Shown: piece after piece, positions 1 through 6,938 of the stretch
Layout: every line of letters begins with the position of its first letter
Position numbering within the stretch: position 1 is the stretch's first letter
DNA from: Devosia sp.
Lineage (GTDB): Bacteria; Pseudomonadota; Alphaproteobacteria; Rhizobiales; Devosiaceae
Length of the DNA: 18,252 nt
Direction: 5' to 3'
NCBI GenBank assembly: GCA_028290225.1
Contig: JAQGKH010000173.1
Location: 1 to 18,252, forward strand
Translations under genes and position numbers: made by a program
The notes under the pieces: model-generated
Told to the model about the DNA's origin: nothing
What the model saw: only the letters and a program-made list of their open reading frames with translations
Databases searched by the model: none

Positions 1-1
1 C

Positions 2-622
2 TTCTCGCAATACATCATGGAAGTGGCGCCTGGCGGCGGCAGCGAGCAGCCCGAGCCCAACCCGGAAGCCGAAGGCGTGCTGTTCGTCGTTTCCGGGCAG
101 GCCAGCCTGCAGCTTGAAGGCCAACCCCATATCCTCGCAGCCGGCGGCTACGCCTTTCTGCCGCCCGGCTGCCGCTGGTCACTGACCAACCCCGGCACCG
201 AGCCCGTCCGCTTCCATTGGTTGCGCAAGCGCTATGAAGCAATCCAGGGCATCGAGCGCCCGGCCCCTTTTGTCACCAACGAAGCCGACCAGCCCATTCA
301 CTGGATGCCGGGCACATCCGATCGCTGGGGCACCACCCGCTTTGTGGAACCCACCGATCTCCGGCACGACATGCATGTCAACATCGTGACGCTCGAGCCC
401 GGCGCGGTCATCCCCTTTGAGGAAACCCATGTCATGGAGCACGGTCTTTATGTGCTCGAGGGCAAGGCGGTTTATCGCCTCAACCGCGACTGGGTCGAGG
501 TGGAAGCGGGTGATTTCATGTGGTTGCGCGCCTTTTGCCCCCAGGCCTGCTATGCCGGCCCCGAGCGCTTCCGCTATCTGCTCTACAAGGATGTCAACCG
601 CCACGCCAAGCTGAGCTTCTGA
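2..622 (+). CDS. allE: (S)-ureidoglycine aminohydrolase, 5'-truncated
   Basis: Partial gene: the reading frame is open from the first bases of the window (F-S-Q-Y-I-M-E-V-A-P-G-G-G), so the true start lies upstream and about 207 C-terminal residues are present of roughly 280 usual for the family. It is a bicupin: the first cupin shows the glycine-rich 'VEAPGGG-like' strand and a LPPG turn, the second has the metal-binding set E-x-H-x3-H (in FEETHVMEHG) and a later Gln (CPQACY), as in Mn-dependent ureidoglycine aminohydrolases. The enzyme releases ammonia from (S)-ureidoglycine to give (S)-ureidoglycolate in allantoin breakdown, in the cytoplasm. allA begins four bases after its stop and uses the product as substrate, which strongly supports the call. 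Product assignment is from family knowledge; the fold and metal residues are seen directly. Confidence 0.92.
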   Translation, partial: FSQYIMEVAPGGGSEQPEPNPEAEGVLFVVSGQASLQLEGQPHILAAGGYAFLPPGCRWSLTNPGTEPVRFHWLRKRYEAIQGIERPAPFVTNEADQPIHWMPGTSDRWGTTRFVEPTDLRHDMHVNIVTLEPGAVIPFEETHVMEHGLYVLEGKAVYRLNRDWVEVEAGDFMWLRAFCPQACYAGPERFRYLLYKDVNRHAKLSF

Positions 623-625
623 CCC

Positions 626-1135
626 ATGAGCCAACACACCATCCATATCGAGCCCCTGACCGCCGAGGCTTTCGCTCCTTTCGGGCAGGTGATCCAGACC
701 GCCGGCGCCCAGCACTTCGCCATCAACAACGGCAAGACCGAGCGCTTCCATGATTTGGCGCAGGTGCAACTGGCTGGCCCCAATTCGCGCAGCATCATCT
801 CCATCGCCCGCGGCCAACCCTATACGCTGCCCCTGACCCTCGGCATGGTCGAGCGCCACCCCTTTGGTAGCCAGGCCTTTCACCCCCTGTCGGATCGGCC
901 CTTTCTCGTGATCGTTGCCCCCGATGAGGCGGGCACGCCCGGCCGTCCCCGTGCCTTCCTCACCGCTCCTGGCCAGGGCATCAACTACGCCATGAACACC
1001 TGGCACGGCGTGCTCACCCCCTTGGGAGAGCCCTGCGACTTCCTTCTTGTGGACCGCACCGGCGACGGCACCAATCTCGAGGAATATTTCTACCCCACGC
1101 CTTGGCAGGTGCTCGCAGGAGGTGATGGGCAATAA
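626..1135 (+). CDS. allA: Ureidoglycolate lyase
   Basis: 169 residues, the normal length of AllA. It splits (S)-ureidoglycolate into glyoxylate and urea (EC 4.3.2.3), the last step of allantoin use. Recognisable family segments are the N-terminal PLTAEAFAPFGQV, the central HPFGSQAF, the conserved NYAMNTWHGVLTPL and the C-terminal DRTGDGTNLEEYF. The ATG follows the allE stop by three bases, so the two are cotranscribed and probably translationally coupled. The stop codon is embedded in TAAGGAGG, an SD-like string, but no start codon sits at a suitable distance behind it. Substrate channeling with the preceding gene is an inference; the enzymatic role is well established for the family. Confidence 0.94.
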   Translation: MSQHTIHIEPLTAEAFAPFGQVIQTAGAQHFAINNGKTERFHDLAQVQLAGPNSRSIISIARGQPYTLPLTLGMVERHPFGSQAFHPLSDRPFLVIVAPDEAGTPGRPRAFLTAPGQGINYAMNTWHGVLTPLGEPCDFLLVDRTGDGTNLEEYFYPTPWQVLAGGDGQ

Positions 1136-1192
1136 GGAGGAACAGCTGGGCAGGCCCTGCGTTTATTGCGCAAAGGTTAAGAGGACAAGCTG

Positions 1193-1711
1193 ATGCACAA
1201 GACCTCGCTGCCCCTGGCACTCTCCACCGCCATGTTCCTGCTGTTCGCCGGCCCCGGCGCGGCTCAATCGGGGCTCGGCTGGGCCCGGTTTACCGATCCC
1301 GAGCTTGGCTACCGCATCGAAGTCCCGCTCGATCTCTACGAGCCGGCCGGCGCCGCCACCGCTTCGGGCATCCGCAATTTCAGTGCAGTTGATGGTTCGG
1401 GGCAGCTCAGCATCTTTGGCGCCCCCAACACTGATGGGCTGAGCATTGCGCAACTGCAGGAAGCCGTGGCCGCCAGCGGGCAAATCGAGAACGTCACCTA
1501 TCGCGCCAGCGGCAATAGCTGGTTCGTGCTTTCGGGCTACGACACCGACGAGAACGGCAACCAGCTTGTCGTCTACACCAAGTTCCTGTTCAACCGCGAT
1601 CGCTCCGCCTTCTCGGCCTTCGAGATCAGCTATCCCGAGGTGGAACGCGGCCGCTATCATTCCATCGTCACCCGCATCGAAAAAAGCCTGCGGGCGCCCG
1701 GCGTCATTTAG
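1193..1711 (+). CDS. Exported protein of unknown function
   Basis: 172 residues. The first 24 or so form a clear Sec signal peptide (MHK, hydrophobic core, cleavage likely after GAAQ or PGAA), so the mature protein should be periplasmic. The remaining ~148 residues are a mixed alpha/beta domain starting FTDPELGYRIEVPLDLY and ending ERGRYHSIVTRIEKSL; this layout (short 'GY.IEVP' strand, then a late helix with 'Y..IV.RI..SL') resembles small periplasmic domains of alphaproteobacteria that I cannot name with confidence. No cysteines in the mature part and no catalytic motif seen. An AGAGGA ribosome site lies 8 bases before the ATG. It begins 57 bases after allA and could be in the same transcript, but nothing ties it to ureide metabolism. 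Function unknown. Confidence 0.85.
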   Translation: MHKTSLPLALSTAMFLLFAGPGAAQSGLGWARFTDPELGYRIEVPLDLYEPAGAATASGIRNFSAVDGSGQLSIFGAPNTDGLSIAQLQEAVAASGQIENVTYRASGNSWFVLSGYDTDENGNQLVVYTKFLFNRDRSAFSAFEISYPEVERGRYHSIVTRIEKSLRAPGVI

Positions 1712-1721
1712 GCTGCACCGC

Positions 1722-1856
1722 TCAGGGAAGCGCCGCGCCGGCGTCCAGGGGGGGCGAAAAAGCACTGCGCGGGGTTTCAGCCACCGCGCCGGCGGCCAGG
1801 CTCAGGCTGCCAACGAGCATTGCAACCAAGGCTGCCTGCAAGATTTGCCTCACCAA
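1722..1856 (-). CDS. Small secreted peptide candidate (44 aa)
   Basis: Short ORF. Reverse-strand start is TTG (1854-1856) or the next codon GTG (1851-1853); stop TGA at 1722-1724. A near-perfect AAGGAGG ribosome site (1863-1869) lies 6 bases before the TTG and 9 before the GTG. The peptide begins VRQILQAALVAMLVG, continues through a hydrophobic run to an ALA-type cleavage region (GAVAE), and leaves a mature tail of about 18 residues (ETPRSAFSPPLDAGAALP). Basic start, hydrophobic core and AxA cleavage site together are a complete Sec signal peptide, which random ORFs of this size rarely show next to such a strong ribosome site. It faces the 1193-1711 gene tail to tail with 10 bases between. 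Function unknown; it could be a degraded gene start rather than a functional peptide. Confidence 0.5.
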   Translation of the reverse strand: MVRQILQAALVAMLVGSLSLAAGAVAETPRSAFSPPLDAGAALP

Positions 1857-1974
1857 GATCGTCCTCCTTGTCGGCATGCTGCTGCCCAGCGCCGCGAACG
1901 GCTAGGTAGCACCTTCATGTGTCCTTAATGTTGCATTCATCCTTGTGGTTCGCGCATGCCAGCCATCCCAAAAC

Positions 1975-1997
1975 GAACCAATCCGCTCTGGAGGCGT
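1975..1997 (+). promoter_or_regulatory. Possible stress-sigma (EcfG-like) promoter for otsBA
   Basis: GAACC at 1975-1979 followed by CGTT at 1994-1997 resembles the alphaproteobacterial general-stress promoter GGAAC-N16/17-CGTT. The first base of the -35 box is wrong (CGAAC) and the spacer is 15, one short, so this is a weak match. It is placed sensibly, 35 bases before the otsB start, and otsBA is a known target of this regulon in related bacteria. No better sigma-70 promoter was seen nearby. Confidence 0.2.
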
Positions 1998-2031
1998 TGG
2001 CTCCTTAACCAATTCCCGGAAGGCCACTGGC

Positions 2032-2808
2032 ATGTCCCTCATCGATCATTCCGCGCCCCACTCCCCCCACCGTCTCGCCATCTTCACCGATTTCGACGGG
2101 ACGCTGGTAGAAATTGCCCAAACTCCTGATTCCGTTGAGGTTCCTCCTTCCCTCCCCGAAGAGCTGCAGCGCGCCGCGCGCGAGCTCGACAGCGCGTTTG
2201 CCGTGATCACCGGCCGGGAGATCGAGGACATCGACAAGTTCCTTTCCCCCCTGCAGCTCCCGGTGGCCGGCGCCCACGGCACTCAGCGCCGCCGCGCCGA
2301 CGGCACGATGGAAGAGGTCGATTCACAACTGCTTTCCGGGGCCGAAGCCATCGCCCAGGCGCTCACCCCGCTGGTCATGGCCCATCCAGAACTCCTGCTC
2401 GAAGCCAAGGACGGCGCCGTCGCCCTCCACTTCCGCCAGGCGCCCGAGCTCGAAACCCTCTGCCGCCAGGGCATGCAAGAAGCCCTCGCTAGCCACACCG
2501 ATTTCTCGCTGATCGCCGGCAAGATGGTGTTCGAGGCCCGCCCCAAGGGCATCAGCAAGGGCACCGCCCTCAAGGCCTTCATGCAGGAAGAACCTTTTGC
2601 CGGTCGCACGCCGATCTTTATCGGCGATGACGTTACCGACGAAGATGGCTTCATTGCCGCCCAGGAACTGGGCGGCGTCGGCATCAAGCTGGGTGAAGGC
2701 GACACCCATGCCCGCATGCGCATTTCCAATGTCGCATCGGTGCATGCACTGATCCGTGGGCTGGGAGACATCGTTGCGCGCGAGCGCGATGCCCTGCCCC
2801 CGCACTGA
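2032..2808 (+). CDS. otsB: Trehalose-6-phosphate phosphatase
   Basis: 258 residues from the chosen ATG; an earlier GTG at 1945 would add an unrelated 29-residue leader, whereas the ATG at 2032 has GGAAGG about 9 bases upstream and gives the usual OtsB length. It dephosphorylates trehalose-6-phosphate to trehalose in the cytoplasm. HAD-superfamily motifs are intact: motif I DFDGTL at 20-25 (nucleophile D20, acid/base D22), motif II at VITGRE (58-63), the motif III lysine in GISKGT (K176), and motif IV GDDVTDED at 198-205. The cap region between motifs I and III carries the LLLEAKDGAVALHFR segment typical of OtsB. It sits 25 bases upstream of otsA, the enzyme making its substrate, so the two form an operon in the order B-A. 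Confidence 0.96.
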   Translation: MSLIDHSAPHSPHRLAIFTDFDGTLVEIAQTPDSVEVPPSLPEELQRAARELDSAFAVITGREIEDIDKFLSPLQLPVAGAHGTQRRRADGTMEEVDSQLLSGAEAIAQALTPLVMAHPELLLEAKDGAVALHFRQAPELETLCRQGMQEALASHTDFSLIAGKMVFEARPKGISKGTALKAFMQEEPFAGRTPIFIGDDVTDEDGFIAAQELGGVGIKLGEGDTHARMRISNVASVHALIRGLGDIVARERDALPPH

Positions 2809-2833
2809 AACTAACACAGGGGGCACCTGCATA

Positions 2834-4249
2834 ATGAGCCGACTAGTTATCGTGTCGAACCGAACCCCGGGCAAGTCTGCCGCTGCGGGCGGCCTCGCCG
2901 TGGCCTTGCGCAAGACCTTGGCCGAACGCGAGGGCTTCTGGTTCGGCTGGTCCGGCAAGCTGACCGACGCTCCGGAAACCCGGGCGCGCTTTGAGGATGT
3001 CGAGGGGCTTTCGGTCGCCACCATCGATCTGACGCGCGACGACCACCAGGCCTATTACGCCGGTTTTTCCAACTCCATCCTTTGGCCCAGTTTCCACCTG
3101 CGGCTCGACCTGGCCCATATCGATTCCACTTGGTATGAGGGCTATCGGCGGGTCAATCAGCAGTTCGCCCAGGCGCTGCTGCCGCTGCTGCGGCCCGACG
3201 ATGTGATCTGGGTGCATGATTATCACCTGATCCCCCTGGCTAGCGAATTGCGCGCCCTTGGGGCCGGCAATCGCATGGGATTTTATCTCCACATCCCCTT
3301 TCCCACCGCCGACGCCCTTTACGCCATTCCCCACCATCTTGAACTCATGCGCGATGTGTCGCGCTATGATCTGGTCGGCATGCAGGCCAATCGCGACGTT
3401 GCCGCTTTCACCGAAGCGGTGGAGAACATGACCCATACCAGCCTCGCCGGCGATCCGCTCCAGATGTTCGACTTTGCGCGCACGGAGGTAGCGGCCTTCC
3501 CCATCGGCTCGGATCCCGAGGCCTTCGCCCGCATGTCGGTGAGCGCCGCCGCGACCAAGATGGTCAAGCGCATGGACCGGGTCCTGGCCGGACAAAAACT
3601 GGTGCTCGGCGTGGACCGCCTCGACTATTCCAAAGGCCTTCCCCAGCGCGTCGAGGCCTATGAGAAATTGCTGGCCAACAACAGCCGGCTCCGCCGTTGT
3701 GTTCACATGCTCCAGATTGCGCCCCCTTCGCGGGACTCCATCAAGGAATATCAGGAAACCAGCGACACGCTCGATGCCATCTGCGGCCGGGTCATGGGCC
3801 GCTTTGCCGAGCCCGACTGGGCGCCGCTGACCTATGTGAAACGCGCCTATGGGCAAGCCAGCCTTGCCGGCCTTTACCGGCTTGCCCGCGTCGCCCTGGT
3901 GACGCCCCTGCGCGATGGCATGAATCTGGTTGCGCACGAATTCATCGGCTCCCAGAACCCCGCCGATCCCGGCGTGCTGGTGCTGTCGCGCTTTGCCGGC
4001 GCCGCTGAAATTTTCGAGGACGCCATTCTCGTCAATCCCTTCGATACCGATGAAACGGCCGAGGCGCTGCGCCTGGCGCTCGATATGCCGCTCGAAGAGC
4101 GGCAAAGCCGCTGGCGCTCCCTGATGGCGGCGGCCCAGGAGCACAACGTGGACGATTGGTCCAAAAGCTTTCTCGGGCGGCTGTCGCCCCCGTCCGCCGC
4201 TGCGGGCGCGCCAACGCGCGACATCCTTTATCTCGCCTCTATGGCCTGA
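2834..4249 (+). CDS. otsA: Alpha,alpha-trehalose-phosphate synthase (UDP-forming)
   Basis: 471 residues from the ATG at 2834; the frame is open further up into otsB but this start gives the family N-terminus (SRLVIVSNRTP). A purine-rich AGGGGG lies about 11 bases upstream. This is a GT20 glycosyltransferase joining a UDP-type glucose donor to glucose-6-phosphate. Visible functional residues: the glucose-phosphate loop NR and GGL (9-21), W84 in SILWPSFHLR, HDYHL at 128-132, HIPFPT at 153-158, RLDYSKGLPQR with R262 and K267, and LRDGMNLVAHEF with D361 and E369, numbering that matches E. coli OtsA. All catalytic positions are present, so it should be active. Cotranscribed with otsB and ended by a strong hairpin. 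Confidence 0.97.
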   Translation: MSRLVIVSNRTPGKSAAAGGLAVALRKTLAEREGFWFGWSGKLTDAPETRARFEDVEGLSVATIDLTRDDHQAYYAGFSNSILWPSFHLRLDLAHIDSTWYEGYRRVNQQFAQALLPLLRPDDVIWVHDYHLIPLASELRALGAGNRMGFYLHIPFPTADALYAIPHHLELMRDVSRYDLVGMQANRDVAAFTEAVENMTHTSLAGDPLQMFDFARTEVAAFPIGSDPEAFARMSVSAAATKMVKRMDRVLAGQKLVLGVDRLDYSKGLPQRVEAYEKLLANNSRLRRCVHMLQIAPPSRDSIKEYQETSDTLDAICGRVMGRFAEPDWAPLTYVKRAYGQASLAGLYRLARVALVTPLRDGMNLVAHEFIGSQNPADPGVLVLSRFAGAAEIFEDAILVNPFDTDETAEALRLALDMPLEERQSRWRSLMAAAQEHNVDDWSKSFLGRLSPPSAAAGAPTRDILYLASMA

Positions 4250-4265
4250 GCCGAGCCGGCAAACA

Positions 4266-4295
4266 AAAAGGGCGGCTCCGATGAGCCGCCCTTTT
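4266..4295. terminator. Bidirectional intrinsic terminator
   Basis: A 13-base perfect inverted repeat, AAAAGGGCGGCTC and GAGCCGCCCTTTT, around a 4-base CGAT loop, between the convergent otsA and helicase genes. The A/T ends supply a T-run in both directions, so it should terminate both transcripts. Confidence 0.9.
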
Positions 4296-4305
4296 CAGTT
4301 TCCAT

Positions 4306-5844
4306 TTAGCCGTTGGCGCGACGCGCCCGCCCAGCTTCTTTCTGGGGCTTGCCCCAGCGCTGCTTGGGCTTGCCGTCCACCTTGGCGCCGATCAGCTTGC
4401 CGGTATCGCCATCGCGGCGCACGCGATTGACCTGCCCTTCCGGACGGGTGCGCGGTGCTTCGGCCACAGGACGGGTACGCGGTGCTTCCGCCGCCGGACG
4501 GGTCCGTGCAGCAGGCTTGCCTTCTTCGGCAAAGGCGGCAAAGGGCCGGCGCTCGGCAGTCGAACGACGATCGGCTTGCGCGGGCTTGGGGTTGCGTGCC
4601 GAACGCGGGCCAGGACGATTGCCGGCCGGCTTGTAGGCCGAACGCGGCGCTTCCACCACGCCCGTATCATTGGCCAGGTGCAGATCGCCTGACACGGGCA
4701 AGGTGCGCCGGATCAGCCGTTCCACATCGCGCAGCTTGCCGCGCTCCGTGCCGTCACACAGCGTGATGGCGATACCCGAGGCGCCATTCCGACCGGTCCG
4801 GCCGATGCGGTGAACATAGTTCTCCGGATCGTCGGGTAGCTCGTAATTGACCACATGGGTAATGCCCGGCACGTCGATGCCGCGCGCTGCAATATCGGTC
4901 GCCACCAGAATGCGCACATCGCCGGTTGCAAAGCCCTTAAGGGCCGCCTGGCGGGCATTCTGCGACTTGTTGCCGTGGATCGCTGCAGCCTTATGCCCAT
5001 CGATCTCGAGGCTCTTGGCCACCCGATCGGCGCCATGCTTGGTGCGCGAAAAGATGATCACGCGCTCCATGCCTTCGGTTTCGCTGAGCAGCAATTCGTT
5101 GAGCACGCCGCGCTTGGCCTTGGAGCCCGACAGGATCACGCGCTGGTCGATCTTGACCACGGTGGAGCCGGCCACCTGCGCATCGACCCGCACCGGATCA
5201 TTGAGCAGGCCCTTGGCCAGCTCAGCTACTTCCGGCGCCATGGTGGCGGAGAACAGCATGGTCTGGCGCCGCGGGCCAATCGCCTTGGCGATATGCTTGA
5301 CCGGCGCGATAAAGCCCATGTCGAGCATCCGGTCGGCCTCGTCGAGCACCAGCCAACGCGTTTCGTTGAGCTTGATCTTGCCGTCGTCCATCAGGTCCTT
5401 GAGACGCCCAGGGGTCGCGACGACGACGTCGACGCCCTTGGCAAGCTTCTGCACCTGGTGGTAGCGCGACACGCCGCCCAGGACGAGCACGGTCGAGAGC
5501 TGCATCTTGGAGCCCGCGAACTTGCGGATGTTTTCTTCGATCTGCACCGCCAGTTCACGGGTCGGCGCCAGGATCAGAGCCCGCGCCGTCAGCGGCCGCG
5601 CCTTGCCGGTCAGGGTCAACAGCCCGGCCAGGATGGGCAAGCCAAACGCCGCCGTCTTGCCCGAACCGGTCTGGGCGATGCCCACCATGTCCCGGCCTTC
5701 AAGCAGCTTGGGAATGGCCTGCAGCTGAATCTTGGTCGGCTCGGTAAAGCCGCCCGCTGTCAGGCTGTCGGTCAGAACTGCGGGGAGGCCGAGGGAGATA
5801 AAATCGTTCAATTCAATCAAACTTTCTGCGCCAATGCAGCGCAT
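4306..5844 (-). CDS. DEAD-box ATP-dependent RNA helicase, RhlE-like
   Basis: 512 residues. ATP-driven unwinding of RNA, probably in ribosome assembly, mRNA turnover or cold adaptation. All helicase motifs are seen in order: Q motif (GFTEPTKIQLQAIP), I AQTGSGKT, Ia PTRELA, GG, Ib TPGR, II DEAD, III SAT, IV IIFSRTK, V ATDIAARGID, VI HRIGRTGR. After about residue 380 comes a ~130-residue Arg/Pro/Lys-rich tail with tandem TRPxAEAPR units, likely a disordered RNA-binding extension. The ATG at 5844 has no visible ribosome site; TTG at 5811 (giving NDFISLGLPAVL, closer to homologue starts) has AGAAAG about 9 bases ahead and may be the true start. Transcribed alone, with a long leader upstream and a shared terminator downstream. 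Subfamily name (RhlE) is inferred. Confidence 0.95.
   Translation of the reverse strand: MRCIGAESLIELNDFISLGLPAVLTDSLTAGGFTEPTKIQLQAIPKLLEGRDMVGIAQTGSGKTAAFGLPILAGLLTLTGKARPLTARALILAPTRELAVQIEENIRKFAGSKMQLSTVLVLGGVSRYHQVQKLAKGVDVVVATPGRLKDLMDDGKIKLNETRWLVLDEADRMLDMGFIAPVKHIAKAIGPRRQTMLFSATMAPEVAELAKGLLNDPVRVDAQVAGSTVVKIDQRVILSGSKAKRGVLNELLLSETEGMERVIIFSRTKHGADRVAKSLEIDGHKAAAIHGNKSQNARQAALKGFATGDVRILVATDIAARGIDVPGITHVVNYELPDDPENYVHRIGRTGRNGASGIAITLCDGTERGKLRDVERLIRRTLPVSGDLHLANDTGVVEAPRSAYKPAGNRPGPRSARNPKPAQADRRSTAERRPFAAFAEEGKPAARTRPAAEAPRTRPVAEAPRTRPEGQVNRVRRDGDTGKLIGAKVDGKPKQRWGKPQKEAGRARRANG
4442..4515 (-). repeat. 27-base tandem repeat inside helicase tail
   Basis: Two full 27-base units (4442-4468 and 4469-4495, differing at a few positions) and a decayed third copy. 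They keep the reading frame and encode nine-residue units of the form TRPxAEAPR in the basic C-terminal tail of the helicase. Confidence 0.8.
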
Positions 5845-5957
5845 CGGGCGCGCAGAACAATGCAGCGCGCCGGGTCGCCAGCCGCATGGTGCAGGTGGCG
5901 CGTCAACAGGTGCAATCGGGCGATAAAAGGAAAGTATCGCGCGGGTGCTGGCTCGAA

Positions 5958-5978
5958 CCCGGACAAACTGTTTCCGGG
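5958..5978. repeat. Inverted repeat in helicase leader region
   Basis: CCCGGA and TCCGGG, perfectly complementary, around a 9-base loop (CAAACTGTT), about 115 bases upstream of the helicase ATG and downstream of its putative promoter. It would form a stem-loop in the 5' leader. The rest of the 302-base gap 5845-6146 shows no tRNA, no convincing ORF and no further structure that I can see. Confidence 0.35.
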
Positions 5979-5999
5979 CTGACTTCGCCGCTCACCGCA

Positions 6000-6028
6000 A
6001 GGATAAGAAGAGAAGTCCGTCACCTCAA
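6000..6028 (-). promoter_or_regulatory. Candidate promoter of the helicase gene
   Basis: Reverse-strand TTGAGG (6023-6028) and TATCCT (6000-6005) separated by 17 bases, a reasonable sigma-70-type pair. It would start transcription near 5993, leaving an unusually long leader of about 150 bases before the helicase start. Confidence 0.35.
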
Positions 6029-6146
6029 CAAAGCTGGCAGGTTGAAAAACCGCGCCGGTGACGATGAACCCTATGTGGAGGAATGAGTGGCAAATAGCAA
6101 CCCACCAATGCGAGATTACGCTGCATGGCCGGTCTGCGCCCTCGTG

Positions 6147-6938
6147 CTAGATGCCGCCATACCAATCATAGCCATAATCTTCCCAATAGCCGCCATTGCC
6201 CCGGCCAAAGGGCGTCAGGTCAGCCACAAGCTCGATCGTGTGCAGGTATTTTGGCTGCTTGTAGCCCAGCGCGCGCTCGATCCGCAGCCGCACCGGCGCT
6301 CCATTCGCCACCGGCAGGGTCTGCTCGTTCAGCCCATAGCTGAGGATGGACTGCGGATGATAGGCGTCCACCAGGTCCGAACTTTCATAGTAGAACACAT
6401 CGCCGGACAGTCCCCGCTCGATATTGTCAAAGCAGTGGTAGACGCAGAACCGCGCTTCGGGCTTGATCCGCGCCATGTCGAGGATCGGCCCCAGCGGCGT
6501 GCCGGTCCATTTGGCGATGCAACTCCAGCCCTCCACGCAATCGTGCCGGGTGATCTGCGAGCGCGCGGGCATGTTGCGCAATTCGGCCAGCGAAAAGCTC
6601 AGCGGCTGCTCCACCAATCCGGTCACCTGCAGCCGGTAGTCGGTAAACCCGCCCTGGCGCAGCGCCACATATTGCGGCGTGCTGGGCTCGGTGGAGCCAT
6701 TGGGTTTCTGCCCCTGCCGGATTTCACTGGCCCCATATTCGCGCGCCAGCGTCTGCTCGCCCAGCAATCGGCGCTGCGCATTGTAGGTCAGCACATTGGC
6801 CTGTTCCATGAAGTTGCGCGCCGGATGATCCAGTTGCCCGAGAAAATCAAATTGGTCACAGCCGGCCAGCAGCAACCCGGAACCGGCGGCAGCCGAAGCT
6901 TGCAGGAAGCGGCGGCGCGACAACAGGAGCCGGCTCAT
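6147..6938 (-). CDS. Tat-exported sulfite-oxidase-family molybdoprotein
   Basis: 263 residues. The N-terminus is a twin-arginine signal (SRRRFLQ at 7-13) running into a lipobox LLAGC ending at C27, so the protein is probably exported folded with its cofactor and then lipid-anchored on the periplasmic side. The molybdopterin domain of the sulfite oxidase/MsrP fold is clear: RHDCVEGWS with C134 as the expected Mo ligand, GTPLGPIL, the DAYHPQSILSYGLN segment, GAPVRLRIERALGYKQPKY, and the terminal GYWEDYGYDWYGGI. It is shorter than E. coli MsrP (~300 residues) and its partner is a diheme-type cytochrome b rather than MsrQ. The start ATG overlaps the cytochrome stop (ATGA), so the genes are coupled. 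Substrate unknown; methionine sulfoxide, sulfite or another S/N-oxide are all possible. Confidence 0.9.
   Translation of the reverse strand: MSRLLLSRRRFLQASAAAGSGLLLAGCDQFDFLGQLDHPARNFMEQANVLTYNAQRRLLGEQTLAREYGASEIRQGQKPNGSTEPSTPQYVALRQGGFTDYRLQVTGLVEQPLSFSLAELRNMPARSQITRHDCVEGWSCIAKWTGTPLGPILDMARIKPEARFCVYHCFDNIERGLSGDVFYYESSDLVDAYHPQSILSYGLNEQTLPVANGAPVRLRIERALGYKQPKYLHTIELVADLTPFGRGNGGYWEDYGYDWYGGI

Noticed and set aside
179..1132. 317-residue open frame antisense to allE/allA
   Set aside because: Same reason: both forward genes are clearly recognised and the antisense translation looks random.
1945..2031. GTG-started N-terminal extension of otsB
   Set aside because: No ribosome site, no similarity to OtsB N-termini, and the ATG at 2032 gives the normal family length.
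2843..4144. Long (433-residue) open frame antisense to otsA
   Set aside because: It is the mirror of a highly conserved gene in GC-rich DNA, has Gly/His/Ala-rich low-complexity translation and matches no family; codon-bias shadow.
5946..5968. GGCTCGAACCCGG string resembling a tRNA T-arm
   Set aside because: The flanking bases do not form a T stem, and no acceptor, D or anticodon arm can be built around it.
4855..5982. 375-residue forward open frame across the helicase gene and its leader
   Set aside because: Antisense to an intact DEAD-box helicase with every motif present; composition is His/Arg/Gln-rich noise.
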